A DNA stretch of 63,585 nt from Victivallaceae bacterium (GTDB lineage: Bacteria > Verrucomicrobiota > Lentisphaeria > Victivallales > Victivallaceae), in assembly GCA_021647315.1 (NCBI GenBank), contig JAKIUY010000012.1, positions 1 through 63,585 of the forward strand, read 5' to 3'. Positions 44,925 to 53,031 of the stretch are shown here, one piece after another. The first letter of the stretch is position 1. Every line of letters starts with the position of its first letter. The notes under the pieces are model-generated. The model worked only from the letters and a program-made list of their open reading frames with translations. It had not been told where the DNA came from and did no database searches. The translations under genes and the position numbers were made by a program.

Positions 44925-47111
44925 ATGTCAAATCTAAAAAAACAAATCGCCGGTGGATTTTTATCTGTAAAATGGGTGCAGAATCCAGCACTGGCAGAAC
45001 CATATATTAAACACGCGGCGGAAGTCGGCTATAAAGCATGGATGTGTGTTGTTAGGCATATGAATCTGAATATTTTTGATGAAAGCGTCAAAAAAGCTGT
45101 TGCTCAGGTGGTAAAAATTGTACATAAATATGACATGAAGTTTATTCTTGACACCGACCCTACTCATTGGGCGGAAACTATGACCGCGCGTGATCTTGAT
45201 TCTGCTTTATGGGTGATTATTCCACAGAAAATTGAGGTTGAAAATGGCTGTTTTGAAATATTTACTCCAGAACCAAAAGGCTCTCGTCAGGCGGACATAG
45301 TCGAAATATCTGGAGCATATGAATTAGTCAATGGTTCTTTCAGAAATATTTTGCCGGAACTTAAAATAGAATGGCAACATGCTATGATTGGCGGATCAGG
45401 ATTTCAACTGCAAGGCAGACTGCCTAATGATTTCAACGGCACAATCAAGCTCTACATTACCGCATCTGATATTTCAAAAATAGACCATGGCTCTGAATTA
45501 CTGTTGAATATGCAGCGAGAAATTTTAAATGAATATAGTGATATTCCAATTGACGGAGTCGCCTGGGATGAACCTGGTAAAGGACACGGGTCGCTGACCA
45601 GTTTCCGTTCAGGAAAAGACTACCTGACCCGTTTCAAACGCACCAATGGTTATGACTTGAAGGATAAACTGATTTATCTTGATGAATTCGACGAAACGCC
45701 GGAAGCAATAAAATTACGTTGTGATTATTACAGAACTCTATCTGATATGCATTATCATGTACAATTTGAACATAACAAATTGGCTAAAGAATTATGGGGC
45801 GACGATATCATTCTCGGGACTCACCAGACTTGGTCTGGACTCCCTACTGATCTCGCAGCTGGAGTTTTCGATCATTTCAGACTCGGAGAAGTTTTAAGTG
45901 AAGCATGGACTGACGGCGGCTTTGATCTCGAACGAAAAACCGCGTTATTCCCATTGATGCTGGCTGACAGTATCAAAAAAGGGTTGGGTAAACCTAATGC
46001 TTATTACAACGATTGGTGTTATCGTCCAGACCCAGGAAAATATCGTCTAATGAATCGTCTTAAAACCCTCTACAATATCAATACTTTCACACATATCTAT
46101 AGTGATTTCAGCGAAGGTCTGGTGAATATGCGAACCGAACCAATGAAGAACTGTGTTGAATCGGATGTCGAAATGCTCGATTCCTTAAATAAACTGCTGG
46201 GAGACAAACAAGGAGAATCACAGTTTGCTGTCTGGTACGGTTGGGAAGGCTATGCATCACTGCCTAAAAAATTTGCCAGAACTTTATACACATTTTTCCA
46301 GAATACATCTCTATTACTAACCAATGCGTCTTTGTTTGCTGATTATGTAAGTACAGAACTGCTTAACTCCGCTGAAGTTCGTAATGGTCTACTATGCACA
46401 CGCGGCGGTAGCTACCGTGGCTTACTCCTGCCTTACGCCAGAGTGTTACCGGACGGACTTTGGGAAAAACTTCTGGAGTGGAACGAACAGGGAATAAAGA
46501 TTATGTTTATCGGTCCTGAACCGCTAATGACAAACAACGGCAAAGAGATTGATTTTGTTGGAACCACCGGCTTTAAATCTTACGGATTAAACGCTTATGA
46601 CAAGTTTATGTCGGGAATCGAACCAGATGCTTATGAACCGGCGTTTATTGATGCAACTCCAGAGGTACAAGTCATAGGAGAGCAGGGAATTGAACAAATA
46701 TGTGACCGTTTTGACCGCTTGACCGCTTTAAAAACAAAAAGCGGGATTTACTGGATGCCGGGACTTGATCCACGAGAAGATATGCTTGATATTTTGAATT
46801 CATGGTACAGCAATTCAATAAAAGTCTATGGCAAATGTATTTCCAGAATATTCAAGAAAGATGGAGAGGATGATTTTGTAATAATTCTGGCTCCGCTTCA
46901 AGGAAGTCCCGGATGGGGAATAACTCCATCATGCAAGGAAAAACATGGTGAGACCAGACCTCAAATCAAATTACCTTCATTTGATGGTATAATCGAAGTC
47001 TCCGGTAAAATATTCAAATTTAGTAATTGCGAGTGGGCAGCATTGAAATTTAGAGAAGGGAAATTGATAGATCAAATGGTTGAAGGCTATAATTTTCAAT
47101 TCAACACCTGA
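44925..47111 (+). CDS. TIM-barrel glycoside-hydrolase-like protein of unassigned family
   Basis: A 728-residue cytosolic protein. ATG 44925 is chosen because TGGAG lies six bases before it (a start at 44913 would contain it). The N-terminal part is a TIM barrel: AAEVGYKAWMCVVRHMNL, then IDGVAWDEPGKGHGSL with a candidate acidic residue, then LSEAWTDGGFDLERK. The later part (about 480-560) resembles a GATase-like domain as in GH42-type enzymes (RGLLLPYARVLPDGLWEKL, KIMFIGPEPL). I cannot assign a CAZy family. Its C-terminal 145 residues are about three quarters identical to a separate fragment at 48661-49137, so the gene was once duplicated. It is in the right-arm operon next to GH20- and GH38-like genes. 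Confidence 0.65.
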   Translation: MSNLKKQIAGGFLSVKWVQNPALAEPYIKHAAEVGYKAWMCVVRHMNLNIFDESVKKAVAQVVKIVHKYDMKFILDTDPTHWAETMTARDLDSALWVIIPQKIEVENGCFEIFTPEPKGSRQADIVEISGAYELVNGSFRNILPELKIEWQHAMIGGSGFQLQGRLPNDFNGTIKLYITASDISKIDHGSELLLNMQREILNEYSDIPIDGVAWDEPGKGHGSLTSFRSGKDYLTRFKRTNGYDLKDKLIYLDEFDETPEAIKLRCDYYRTLSDMHYHVQFEHNKLAKELWGDDIILGTHQTWSGLPTDLAAGVFDHFRLGEVLSEAWTDGGFDLERKTALFPLMLADSIKKGLGKPNAYYNDWCYRPDPGKYRLMNRLKTLYNINTFTHIYSDFSEGLVNMRTEPMKNCVESDVEMLDSLNKLLGDKQGESQFAVWYGWEGYASLPKKFARTLYTFFQNTSLLLTNASLFADYVSTELLNSAEVRNGLLCTRGGSYRGLLLPYARVLPDGLWEKLLEWNEQGIKIMFIGPEPLMTNNGKEIDFVGTTGFKSYGLNAYDKFMSGIEPDAYEPAFIDATPEVQVIGEQGIEQICDRFDRLTALKTKSGIYWMPGLDPREDMLDILNSWYSNSIKVYGKCISRIFKKDGEDDFVIILAPLQGSPGWGITPSCKEKHGETRPQIKLPSFDGIIEVSGKIFKFSNCEWAALKFREGKLIDQMVEGYNFQFNT

Positions 47112-47251
47112 AAAATTGTTTCCTGAAATTCCTCGGAGTCATGCAGGGAACTGAAGAGCCGTTTATAACAGCCGAAGCTGCAATCGCCTCTGAAAATACA
47201 GGTTTGGCGGCAGTCAGAAGTGTAAAAAACAGAAAACTCGAACAAGTTTAA
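47111..47251 (+). pseudogene. C-terminal scrap of a Gfo/Idh/MocA-like oxidoreductase
   Basis: An open stretch reading NCFLKFLGVMQGTEEPFITA, then EAAIASENTGLAAVRSVKN and KLEQV before the stop at 47249-47251. The E-P-x-x-[ST]-x-x-x-x...A-x-x-S-x-x pattern is the common end of Gfo/Idh/MocA dehydrogenases. There is no start codon or ribosome binding site of its own and no N-terminal part nearby. It is most likely what remains of a gene deleted between the GH-like and UroD-like genes. Confidence 0.5.
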
Positions 47252-47271
47252 TTAACCACAAGGAATTAATG

Positions 47272-48393
47272 ATGAATTCAAAAGAACGAATAACAACAGC
47301 AATGCGAAATGGAATCCCCGACACAGTACCAGTTACAATGGGACTAAGTGAAATGATTCCGGTCAGGTACTTTGGGGATGACTACATAGAGTTTTTCTGG
47401 AAGAATAAAACGCCTGTATGGCGTGCCCGATTTGAAACAGAATATGAGCGTTTCAACAGTGACGGATTTCTTCATCTGTGTGAAAATATTTCACCTCATG
47501 ATCCTCCCCAGGAAATACATAACGTGAAAGAAACGCCGGAAAAAGTAACTTACACGAAAGTTATCCACACACCGGCGGGAGATTTGTCGGCTGACTATTA
47601 TATCGGGCGTAATTCTCCTGTTAGTTCACTTAACTGGTTCGTTAAGAATCCTGTTCAGGATTATCAAAAGGTGATTGAACTTCTGAAATATCCAGAGAGC
47701 AAAAATCTTAATGAAATAGTAGAGGCTTACGAAGAGATTGGAAACCGGGCACATGCTGGTTTCTGGATTTCGACGCCAATTGACTGGTGGGGTAGTCTAC
47801 GGGGTACGCAAACAATGATTATGGATTTGTTTGATTATCCAGACACTATGAATAAATTATTCCAGGCGTACAGGGAATACGCTGTAGCATTGACTGACCA
47901 TGTGCTGAAAAATACGCCGTTGGATTCTGTCTGCATGGGTGGTTCCAGTACATCAATGAACGTTATCAGTCCGGATTTGCATAGGAGTCACAGCCTTCCT
48001 TTCGGCAAGGCTATTTGTGATAAGGTTCATGAATTTGACATTCCTGTTCAATATCACATGTGTGGTAAATCAAGAAAAGCTCTTCCCATCACTGCGGAAA
48101 TGAGTGTTGATGCATTTGATGCCATTGAATGTCCGCCTACCGGAGATGTTGACCTTGCGGAAGTTAAGCAAGCATTTGGCGACAAGATCGCTTTGCGAGG
48201 AAATGTTAATTCGATCACAGTTATGCTTGAGGGGAAACCAGAAGATGTGCGGCGTGATGTTAAACGCTGCATGGATGCAGCAAAGGCAAACGGCGGCTTT
48301 ATTCTTGGTGTAGGTGACCAAACACCGTATGATACACCGGAAGAAAACCTACACGCCTTTGTCGAAGCCGGCAGAGAATATGGAGCTTATTAA
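47272..48393 (+). CDS. UroD-fold protein, methyltransferase-like (paralog 5)
   Basis: A 373-residue UroD-superfamily protein. The opening SKERITTAMRNGIPDTVPV is typical. The zinc-type motif YHMCGKSRKALPI near residue 263 keeps H-x-C-G, and IECPPTGDVDLAEVKQAFGD followed by IALRGNVNS matches the strand-8 region of the superfamily. No C-terminal cysteine is seen. ATG 47272 fits the AGGA at 47261 better than the ATG one codon earlier. It is flanked by two gene relics (47111-47251 and 48661-49137), so it is an intact survivor in a reshuffled segment. Methyl transfer is inferred only. Confidence 0.8.
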   Translation: MNSKERITTAMRNGIPDTVPVTMGLSEMIPVRYFGDDYIEFFWKNKTPVWRARFETEYERFNSDGFLHLCENISPHDPPQEIHNVKETPEKVTYTKVIHTPAGDLSADYYIGRNSPVSSLNWFVKNPVQDYQKVIELLKYPESKNLNEIVEAYEEIGNRAHAGFWISTPIDWWGSLRGTQTMIMDLFDYPDTMNKLFQAYREYAVALTDHVLKNTPLDSVCMGGSSTSMNVISPDLHRSHSLPFGKAICDKVHEFDIPVQYHMCGKSRKALPITAEMSVDAFDAIECPPTGDVDLAEVKQAFGDKIALRGNVNSITVMLEGKPEDVRRDVKRCMDAAKANGGFILGVGDQTPYDTPEENLHAFVEAGREYGAY

Positions 48394-48660
48394 AAGATGC
48401 AGTAAAAAACATTAGGAAGATAAGAAGGCCTGGAAAAAGTTAGTGACAGCAAAACCGACATACACATCGTATGGATGTAAACTAAATAGGAGGTGAAAAA
48501 AGTAGATAATTAAACAATCAGCACTCGTTACCTTGTGAAAGATTTTCAGGCAGGAAAAACAACAGCAAAAATTTTCGGAGCTCACTCCCGTGCATTTTCT
48601 CGAAGAGCGGCTTGAAGACGAGGACCAAAGCATCGTTTCGGCGGCCTTGGGGTAAATTGA

Positions 48661-49137
48661 ATTGATGCGATGCCGGAAGTACAAATGCTGAGTGAACAGG
48701 GGGGTGAGAAAATTTATGATTGTTTTGACCGTTTAACTGCTTTGAAGTCAGATAGTGGTATTTATTGGATGCCGGGGCTTGATCCACGAGAAGATATGCT
48801 TGCTATTTTAAGTTCCTGGTATTATAGTTCAATCAAGGTTTACGGTAAATGTATTTCAAGAATATTTAAACATGATGATGATAGTGATTTCGTCGTAATC
48901 TTGGTGCCACTTCAAGGCAGTCCTGGCTGGGGAATTGCTCCATCATGTAAGGAAAAATATGGTGAATCCAGGCCGCAAATTAAACTGCCTTTGTTCGATG
49001 ACTTGATTGAATTTTCCGGCAACATATTCAAATTCAGCAACTGTGAATGGGCTGCACTGAAATTCCAAGACGGTAAGCTTGTTCAGCAGATAATCGAAGG
49101 CAAAAACTGCAAAATCAGTACAGTAGAAATGGGATAA
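48661..49137 (+). pseudogene. Duplicated C-terminal fragment of the GH-like gene
   Basis: A 158-codon open stretch, beginning right after an in-frame TGA, aligns with the end of the protein at 44925. Shared blocks include SGIYWMPGLDPREDML, KVYGKCISRIFK, LQGSPGWGI and KFSNCEWAALKF; by eye about three quarters of residues agree. The first 570 residues of the parent are missing and there is no ribosome binding site, so it is a fragment, though an ATG at 48670 could be used. The 267 bases before it (48394-48660) contain no further homology that I recognise. They include a short open stretch, ELTPVHFLEERLEDEDQS, of unknown origin. Confidence 0.75.
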
Positions 49138-49286
49138 ATAAGGTAAGCGTCATTGCTAGTACATATCAATTGTAGCATGACGCAGCTTTTCCCCAGTTGA
49201 TAAAGTTTTGAATGAGGATGCCCGTTTATTCTACGCATGACATCTTTGAGGTATTACAATCTTAGAAAAAAATCAATAAAAAAATA

Positions 49287-49323
49287 TATACCACTTGCAT
49301 GTTAATAAAAAATGTGGTATACT
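49287..49323 (+). promoter_or_regulatory. Promoter with flanking operator dyad before the third regulator
   Basis: TTGCAT (49295-49300), a 17-base spacer and TATACT (49318-49323) form a good sigma-70 promoter. A perfect 8-bp inverted repeat, TATACCAC (49287-49294) and GTGGTATA (49314-49321), brackets the -35 and overlaps the -10. This is the classic arrangement for autorepression by the gene that follows. Confidence 0.7.
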
Positions 49324-49356
49324 TGCGGTACGATGATAAATAATGGAGCTACGCAA

Positions 49357-50496
49357 ATGATTGCAACTGCAGTTCAGAAACCGCTGAGAAGAGATATTGT
49401 TCAGCAAAAAGTATTACAGATGATTACTAAAGCAGGTTTAAAACCTGGAGATCGCCTGCTTTCAGAGAAGAAGTTAGCGGGTAATCTCGGGGTAAATCAT
49501 CAGACGTTGCGGGCTGCATTTTCAGAATTGGCAAGTAAAGGAGTACTTGAACGCCGTCCCGGCAGTGGAACTTTTATTAAACATTCATCTGTTCCAGTCA
49601 AAGCTAATAGTAGTTTCAATTTTGACAGTGAAAAAACGGTGGTGGTGGCGATGCGCGATGACCCCCATTTTTTCAGTGGTCTGCGCAACGATATTGTCCT
49701 GGCACTCGAAAAGAACGGCATGCTGCCGATTGCAGTCGGCAACAGTAAAGATTTCACCCATGAAAATATGGAGCAGCTGTTCAGATTTAATGCTATGGGA
49801 GCAAGTCAGCTGGTTATTGATCAGGCATTTGTTTTAGAAGCGAGCGAAAATATCAAGTTCTTGCGTGAGCATGGAGCTAAATTTGATAATGTGGTGATGG
49901 TGCCGGGGAACCAGGTGGCAGTAACCGGAATGCCGGGCAGTATGGTGTTGGGTGACTATCCGGATGCCTATGACACCGCAATAGCTCATCTTAAAGCATT
50001 GAGGCATGAAAAAATCGGTTTTTTCTGCGGTACAGTTACCGAGGATAATGCTGATTGGTGTGCCAATCGTCGCTATATTGAACTTTATACTCAGGCAATG
50101 ATTAAAAATAGTTTGGTTGAAGGTATTAAAATTGCCACAAGTGTTACTAAGGAGGATATGGTGGTTGGGGTTCAAGTATTGCTTGATGCTGGCTGTAGTG
50201 CAGTGTTCTGTGATAATGATTACCGTGCGCTAATTTCATTGGAAACGGTACGCAATATGGGGCTGAAGGTGCCGGAAGACTTCAGTGTTATCGGCTTTTT
50301 TGACACCCCATGGGCTGAACATTACAATATGACTACTTTTCGCTACCGTAATAGTGAAATAGCTGAAGAGGTGGTGCGGCATATTAATCATCCAGATTTA
50401 GTAGATAAATTATCGTTGAAAAAGATTGATTTTATTGAACGTGGTACTACTGGGAAATTTAAAAAACTTAAAGTTGAGGGCTTTTTATCGAAATAG
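49357..50496 (+). CDS. GntR-type HTH / LacI-type sensor transcriptional regulator
   Basis: A 379-residue regulator. The GntR winged helix covers residues about 8-75 (PGDRLLSEKKLAGNLGVNHQ, then TLRAAFSELASKGVLERRPG, SGTFI). The LacI-type sensor follows (EKTVVVAMRDDPHFF, LKALRHEKIGFFCG, CSAVFCDNDYRALI, PEDFSVIGFFDTPWAEHY), ending in a LacI-like IDFIERGTTG. The ATG at 49357 has GGAG nine bases upstream; an earlier start at 49312 would overlap the promoter. The TATACCAC dyad at 49287 is its likely own operator. It probably controls the pseudopilin and UroD-like genes that follow, and perhaps the right-arm operon before it. Confidence 0.9.
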   Translation: MIATAVQKPLRRDIVQQKVLQMITKAGLKPGDRLLSEKKLAGNLGVNHQTLRAAFSELASKGVLERRPGSGTFIKHSSVPVKANSSFNFDSEKTVVVAMRDDPHFFSGLRNDIVLALEKNGMLPIAVGNSKDFTHENMEQLFRFNAMGASQLVIDQAFVLEASENIKFLREHGAKFDNVVMVPGNQVAVTGMPGSMVLGDYPDAYDTAIAHLKALRHEKIGFFCGTVTEDNADWCANRRYIELYTQAMIKNSLVEGIKIATSVTKEDMVVGVQVLLDAGCSAVFCDNDYRALISLETVRNMGLKVPEDFSVIGFFDTPWAEHYNMTTFRYRNSEIAEEVVRHINHPDLVDKLSLKKIDFIERGTTGKFKKLKVEGFLSK

Positions 50497-50556
50497 AAGA
50501 ATGGAGAAGTATAGTATTAATCAACAATTAACCAAATTAAGTAGGAGAAATAAATT

Positions 50557-51465
50557 ATGCAAACACGTCAATCAACTATTAACCGAATAATGGAGGAAGT
50601 CATTATGCAAGCTCGTCAATCAACCTTAATAACTAAAATGGAGAATCAATCGACAACCCAAAATCATCAAGCAACACACAGGATTTTTACCCTAATCGAA
50701 CTCCTCGTAGTGATCGCTATAATCGCGATTTTAGCCTCAATGTTGCTCCCGGCATTGAATATGGCGCGGGAGAAGGCACGAACCATATCCTGCGCGTCAA
50801 ATCAGAAGCAACTCGGTTTGGCTTTCAATTTTTACCTTGATGACAATAATGACTTTTTTCCGCCGGTTTTTAAGCCTACCAGTCCAACAGGTTATGATTC
50901 ACGATTTCCCTGGAAAATTCTCATAATCGATGCTGGTTATATGCCGACCTTTTTCAAAGGAACGATTACTGGTGCTTCACCTAAATATCTTATAAGTGAT
51001 TCACCTTGGGTATGCCCGTCACATATCCAGGGCTTGCAGGCCACTATTGGCCAAAATCCCGCAACGTTCGGCAATTATATCAAATACGGTGGCAGTTACG
51101 CCTATCCTTATGGAACCAACAACGGTTACGGATTGCATGGACTGGCTGGAGCTTTCGGCAGCAATTTCCCACCGGTAAAAGAGTCTTTGATACTTAAACC
51201 ATCCCAGGTTATGAACTTGATTGAAACTCATTCCACAACCAATGGGGTTGATTATGGAAGTGGCAGAATTTTTGTTCAATCAAAGCCTACAATTATTGGA
51301 CGTCATAATGGTATTGGTGTTGGAACAAATATGTTATTTGTTGACGGTCATGTGGCCTATTTTAATAATGGAGCGGCACTGAAAACTCAATGGGGAGATT
51401 ATGCCAGTTCATCAACCAGCAATAAGGGGCAGAAAGCATCGCCGTTCAATACTGACCTGAGGTAA
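50557..51465 (+). CDS. Secreted pseudopilin-type protein (DUF1559-like) with duplicated leader
   Basis: A 302-residue protein with prepilin motif [14 protein letters not shown] at about residues 43-56 and the C-terminal [21 protein letters not shown] (in parts RHNG and FVDGHV), the H-x9-DG end of DUF1559-type proteins. The cytosolic leader is unusually long, because MQTRQSTIN and MQARQSTLI are a 48-bp tandem duplication (ATGs at 50557 and 50605). The second copy has the better ribosome binding site (GGAGG), so the true start may be 50605 or even the ATG at 50638. It probably passes through a type II secretion-like apparatus. It lies between the third regulator and the sixth UroD-like gene and resembles the pseudopilin at 31529. 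Confidence 0.85.
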   Translation: MQTRQSTINRIMEEVIMQARQSTLITKMENQSTTQNHQATHRIFTLIELLVVIAIIAILASMLLPALNMAREKARTISCASNQKQLGLAFNFYLDDNNDFFPPVFKPTSPTGYDSRFPWKILIIDAGYMPTFFKGTITGASPKYLISDSPWVCPSHIQGLQATIGQNPATFGNYIKYGGSYAYPYGTNNGYGLHGLAGAFGSNFPPVKESLILKPSQVMNLIETHSTTNGVDYGSGRIFVQSKPTIIGRHNGIGVGTNMLFVDGHVAYFNNGAALKTQWGDYASSSTSNKGQKASPFNTDLR

Positions 51466-51471
51466 ATTATC

Positions 51472-51517
51472 GCAGTCTGAACTATATCCGCTGCGGAGAT
51501 AGTTCAGACTGCAAAAA
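51472..51517 (+). terminator. Intrinsic-terminator-like hairpin after the pseudopilin gene
   Basis: Perfect 14-bp stem GCAGTCTGAACTAT / ATAGTTCAGACTGC with a 13-nt loop, then AAAAAG on this strand, seven bases after the stop. The following run is A rather than T, so on the plus strand it is a stable RNA hairpin without a U-tract. A second hairpin (GACAG...CTGTC) is at 51548-51567. Confidence 0.45.
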
Positions 51518-51619
51518 GATAGGACGCGTGTTCCGCCGCGTCACAATGACAGTCTGAAAGGGCTGTCTTGCTCATGGCTATTTTTAATTCGTCCATTTAA
51601 ATTATCAAGGATCAGAACA

Positions 51620-52642
51620 ATGACATCAAGAGAGTTAGTAAAACAGACCATTCATTTTCAACGCCCGGCGCGTTTACCTTTTACCGGCATGATGGCAAAT
51701 ACCGAGTTCTCTGGTGATACCGTCGCTATTTTTCCCGATATGGGACCTAAATGGTGGTTAGGCGGTGGCGGCAAGGATGAATGGGGCTGCTTATGGGAAG
51801 TTAGTGAAGAACACAGTGACATGGGACAGGTAAAGAATATTGTTCTGGAGATTCTGGATAAATATGCGGAGATAACTGTTCCAGATGCGTTGAATCCCGA
51901 ACGTTACGCTCACTGGGAAGAGATTTTACAAAAAGCTGAAGTTGAAGATAAATATGTAGTTTGCTGCAATGGCTCCTATTTGTTTGAACGGGCTCATTTT
52001 CTGCATGGGTTTGAAGCTACCTTAATGGATCTGATGCTTGAACCTGAAATAATGGAGAAGTTTTTACGCCATATTGTAGATTATCATTTTAAAACAGTTC
52101 AATATATCAATGACAATTTCCCTGGGCGGGTTCATGGGTATCGCGGCACTGATGATTGGGGAACTCAAACTGCTGCGTTAATCCCCCCGCATAGTTTCGT
52201 TGAATTATTCAAACCGCTCTACAATGAACTTTTTGCCGCGATTCACGCCGCCGGGATGGATGCCTGGATGCATTCATGCGGACAGATTATGGATATTATT
52301 CCACATTTAATTGAAGTTGGGCTCGATGTTATTAATATTATGCAACCTAATGTTTTTCCAATTGAACGTTTGGCTGCGTTTAAAGGCAGGATTTGTTTTG
52401 AAATTGGAGCAGACGCACAACGAACTCTGCCGTCTGGAGATAAAGAGCTGCTGACGGCTGAAATCGAAAAACTGTTAGATTGCTGCTGTGCAGATAAAGG
52501 TGGATTTATTGAAATGCAACTTAGCAAGATGAACTATGACGGCGACGGCATTGCAGCAGATATAGGAGCATTCTGTCATCAGGAGTATCGTCGCCTTGAT
52601 CCTTTTAAAAAAAATGCTGAAAGGGGCATTGAAAATTTGTAA
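51620..52642 (+). CDS. UroD-fold protein, methyltransferase-like (paralog 6)
   Basis: A 340-residue UroD-superfamily protein with clear start (SRELVKQTIHFQRPARLPF) and the motif MHSCGQIMDIIPHLIEVG near residue 215, again H-x-C-G, followed by LDVINIMQPNVFPIERL as in paralog 1. RGTDDWGTQTAALIPP matches GLGDDWGTQQSLIINP of the protein at 24169, so these two are the closest pair in the set. It has its own AAGGA ribosome binding site and stands apart from the main operon. Methyltransferase activity on an unknown substrate is inferred. Confidence 0.82.
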   Translation: MTSRELVKQTIHFQRPARLPFTGMMANTEFSGDTVAIFPDMGPKWWLGGGGKDEWGCLWEVSEEHSDMGQVKNIVLEILDKYAEITVPDALNPERYAHWEEILQKAEVEDKYVVCCNGSYLFERAHFLHGFEATLMDLMLEPEIMEKFLRHIVDYHFKTVQYINDNFPGRVHGYRGTDDWGTQTAALIPPHSFVELFKPLYNELFAAIHAAGMDAWMHSCGQIMDIIPHLIEVGLDVINIMQPNVFPIERLAAFKGRICFEIGADAQRTLPSGDKELLTAEIEKLLDCCCADKGGFIEMQLSKMNYDGDGIAADIGAFCHQEYRRLDPFKKNAERGIENL

Positions 52643-53031
52643 TTTTCAACTTCAGCAACCGGTTATGTTTATCTAATAGGAAATTATTTCATCTGTTGCT
52701 ACGCTTGGGTAGGTATTTCCCTTTCATTAAATGTTCGACGTTCCGGCGTAGCCGGCTTTGTTCACCCATATCTACGGCATGGTAATCATGAGGGGGGCAA
52801 TATCTTAGGGCAACGGCCTATGTAAATAGTTTTTTGTGACGTTATTAATAAAAGTAATTGAATATCAAATATTCAACACGGAATATCCAATATCCAATTA
52901 AGAAAAACTGGAACGGGCACAGTTGAAATTAAAATTTAAAACTATGAATTCACAACAGGTTGTTTTCAAGGGTTGCACCCGTGGCTACGATTAAATCATT
53001 CCCAGGGGATTAAAAACAGGAAAAATAAAGT
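52643..53031. other. Intergenic gap with dispersed repeat family B copy 2
   Basis: Positions 52685-52770 match copy 1 at 9541-9650 (TTCATCTGTTGCT, GTAGGTATTT, GTTCCGGCGTAGCCGG). Near 52968-53015 a GGGTTGCACCCGTGGCTACG block followed by AAATCATTCCCAGGGGATT looks like another dispersed element that I see often in this group, but only once here. Tandem-like AATATCAAATATTC/GAATATCC pieces are at 52860-52900. No gene is visible. Confidence 0.5.

Noticed and set aside
48412-48787. Overlapping minus-strand open frames near 48.4-48.8 kb
   Set aside because: They have low-complexity or shadow translations and overlap the better supported plus-strand fragment at 48661.
24169-52642. Complete corrinoid methyltransferase system
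   Set aside because: No corrinoid-binding protein, MttB-like subunit or RamA-type activator could be seen, so only methyltransferase-like proteins are claimed.
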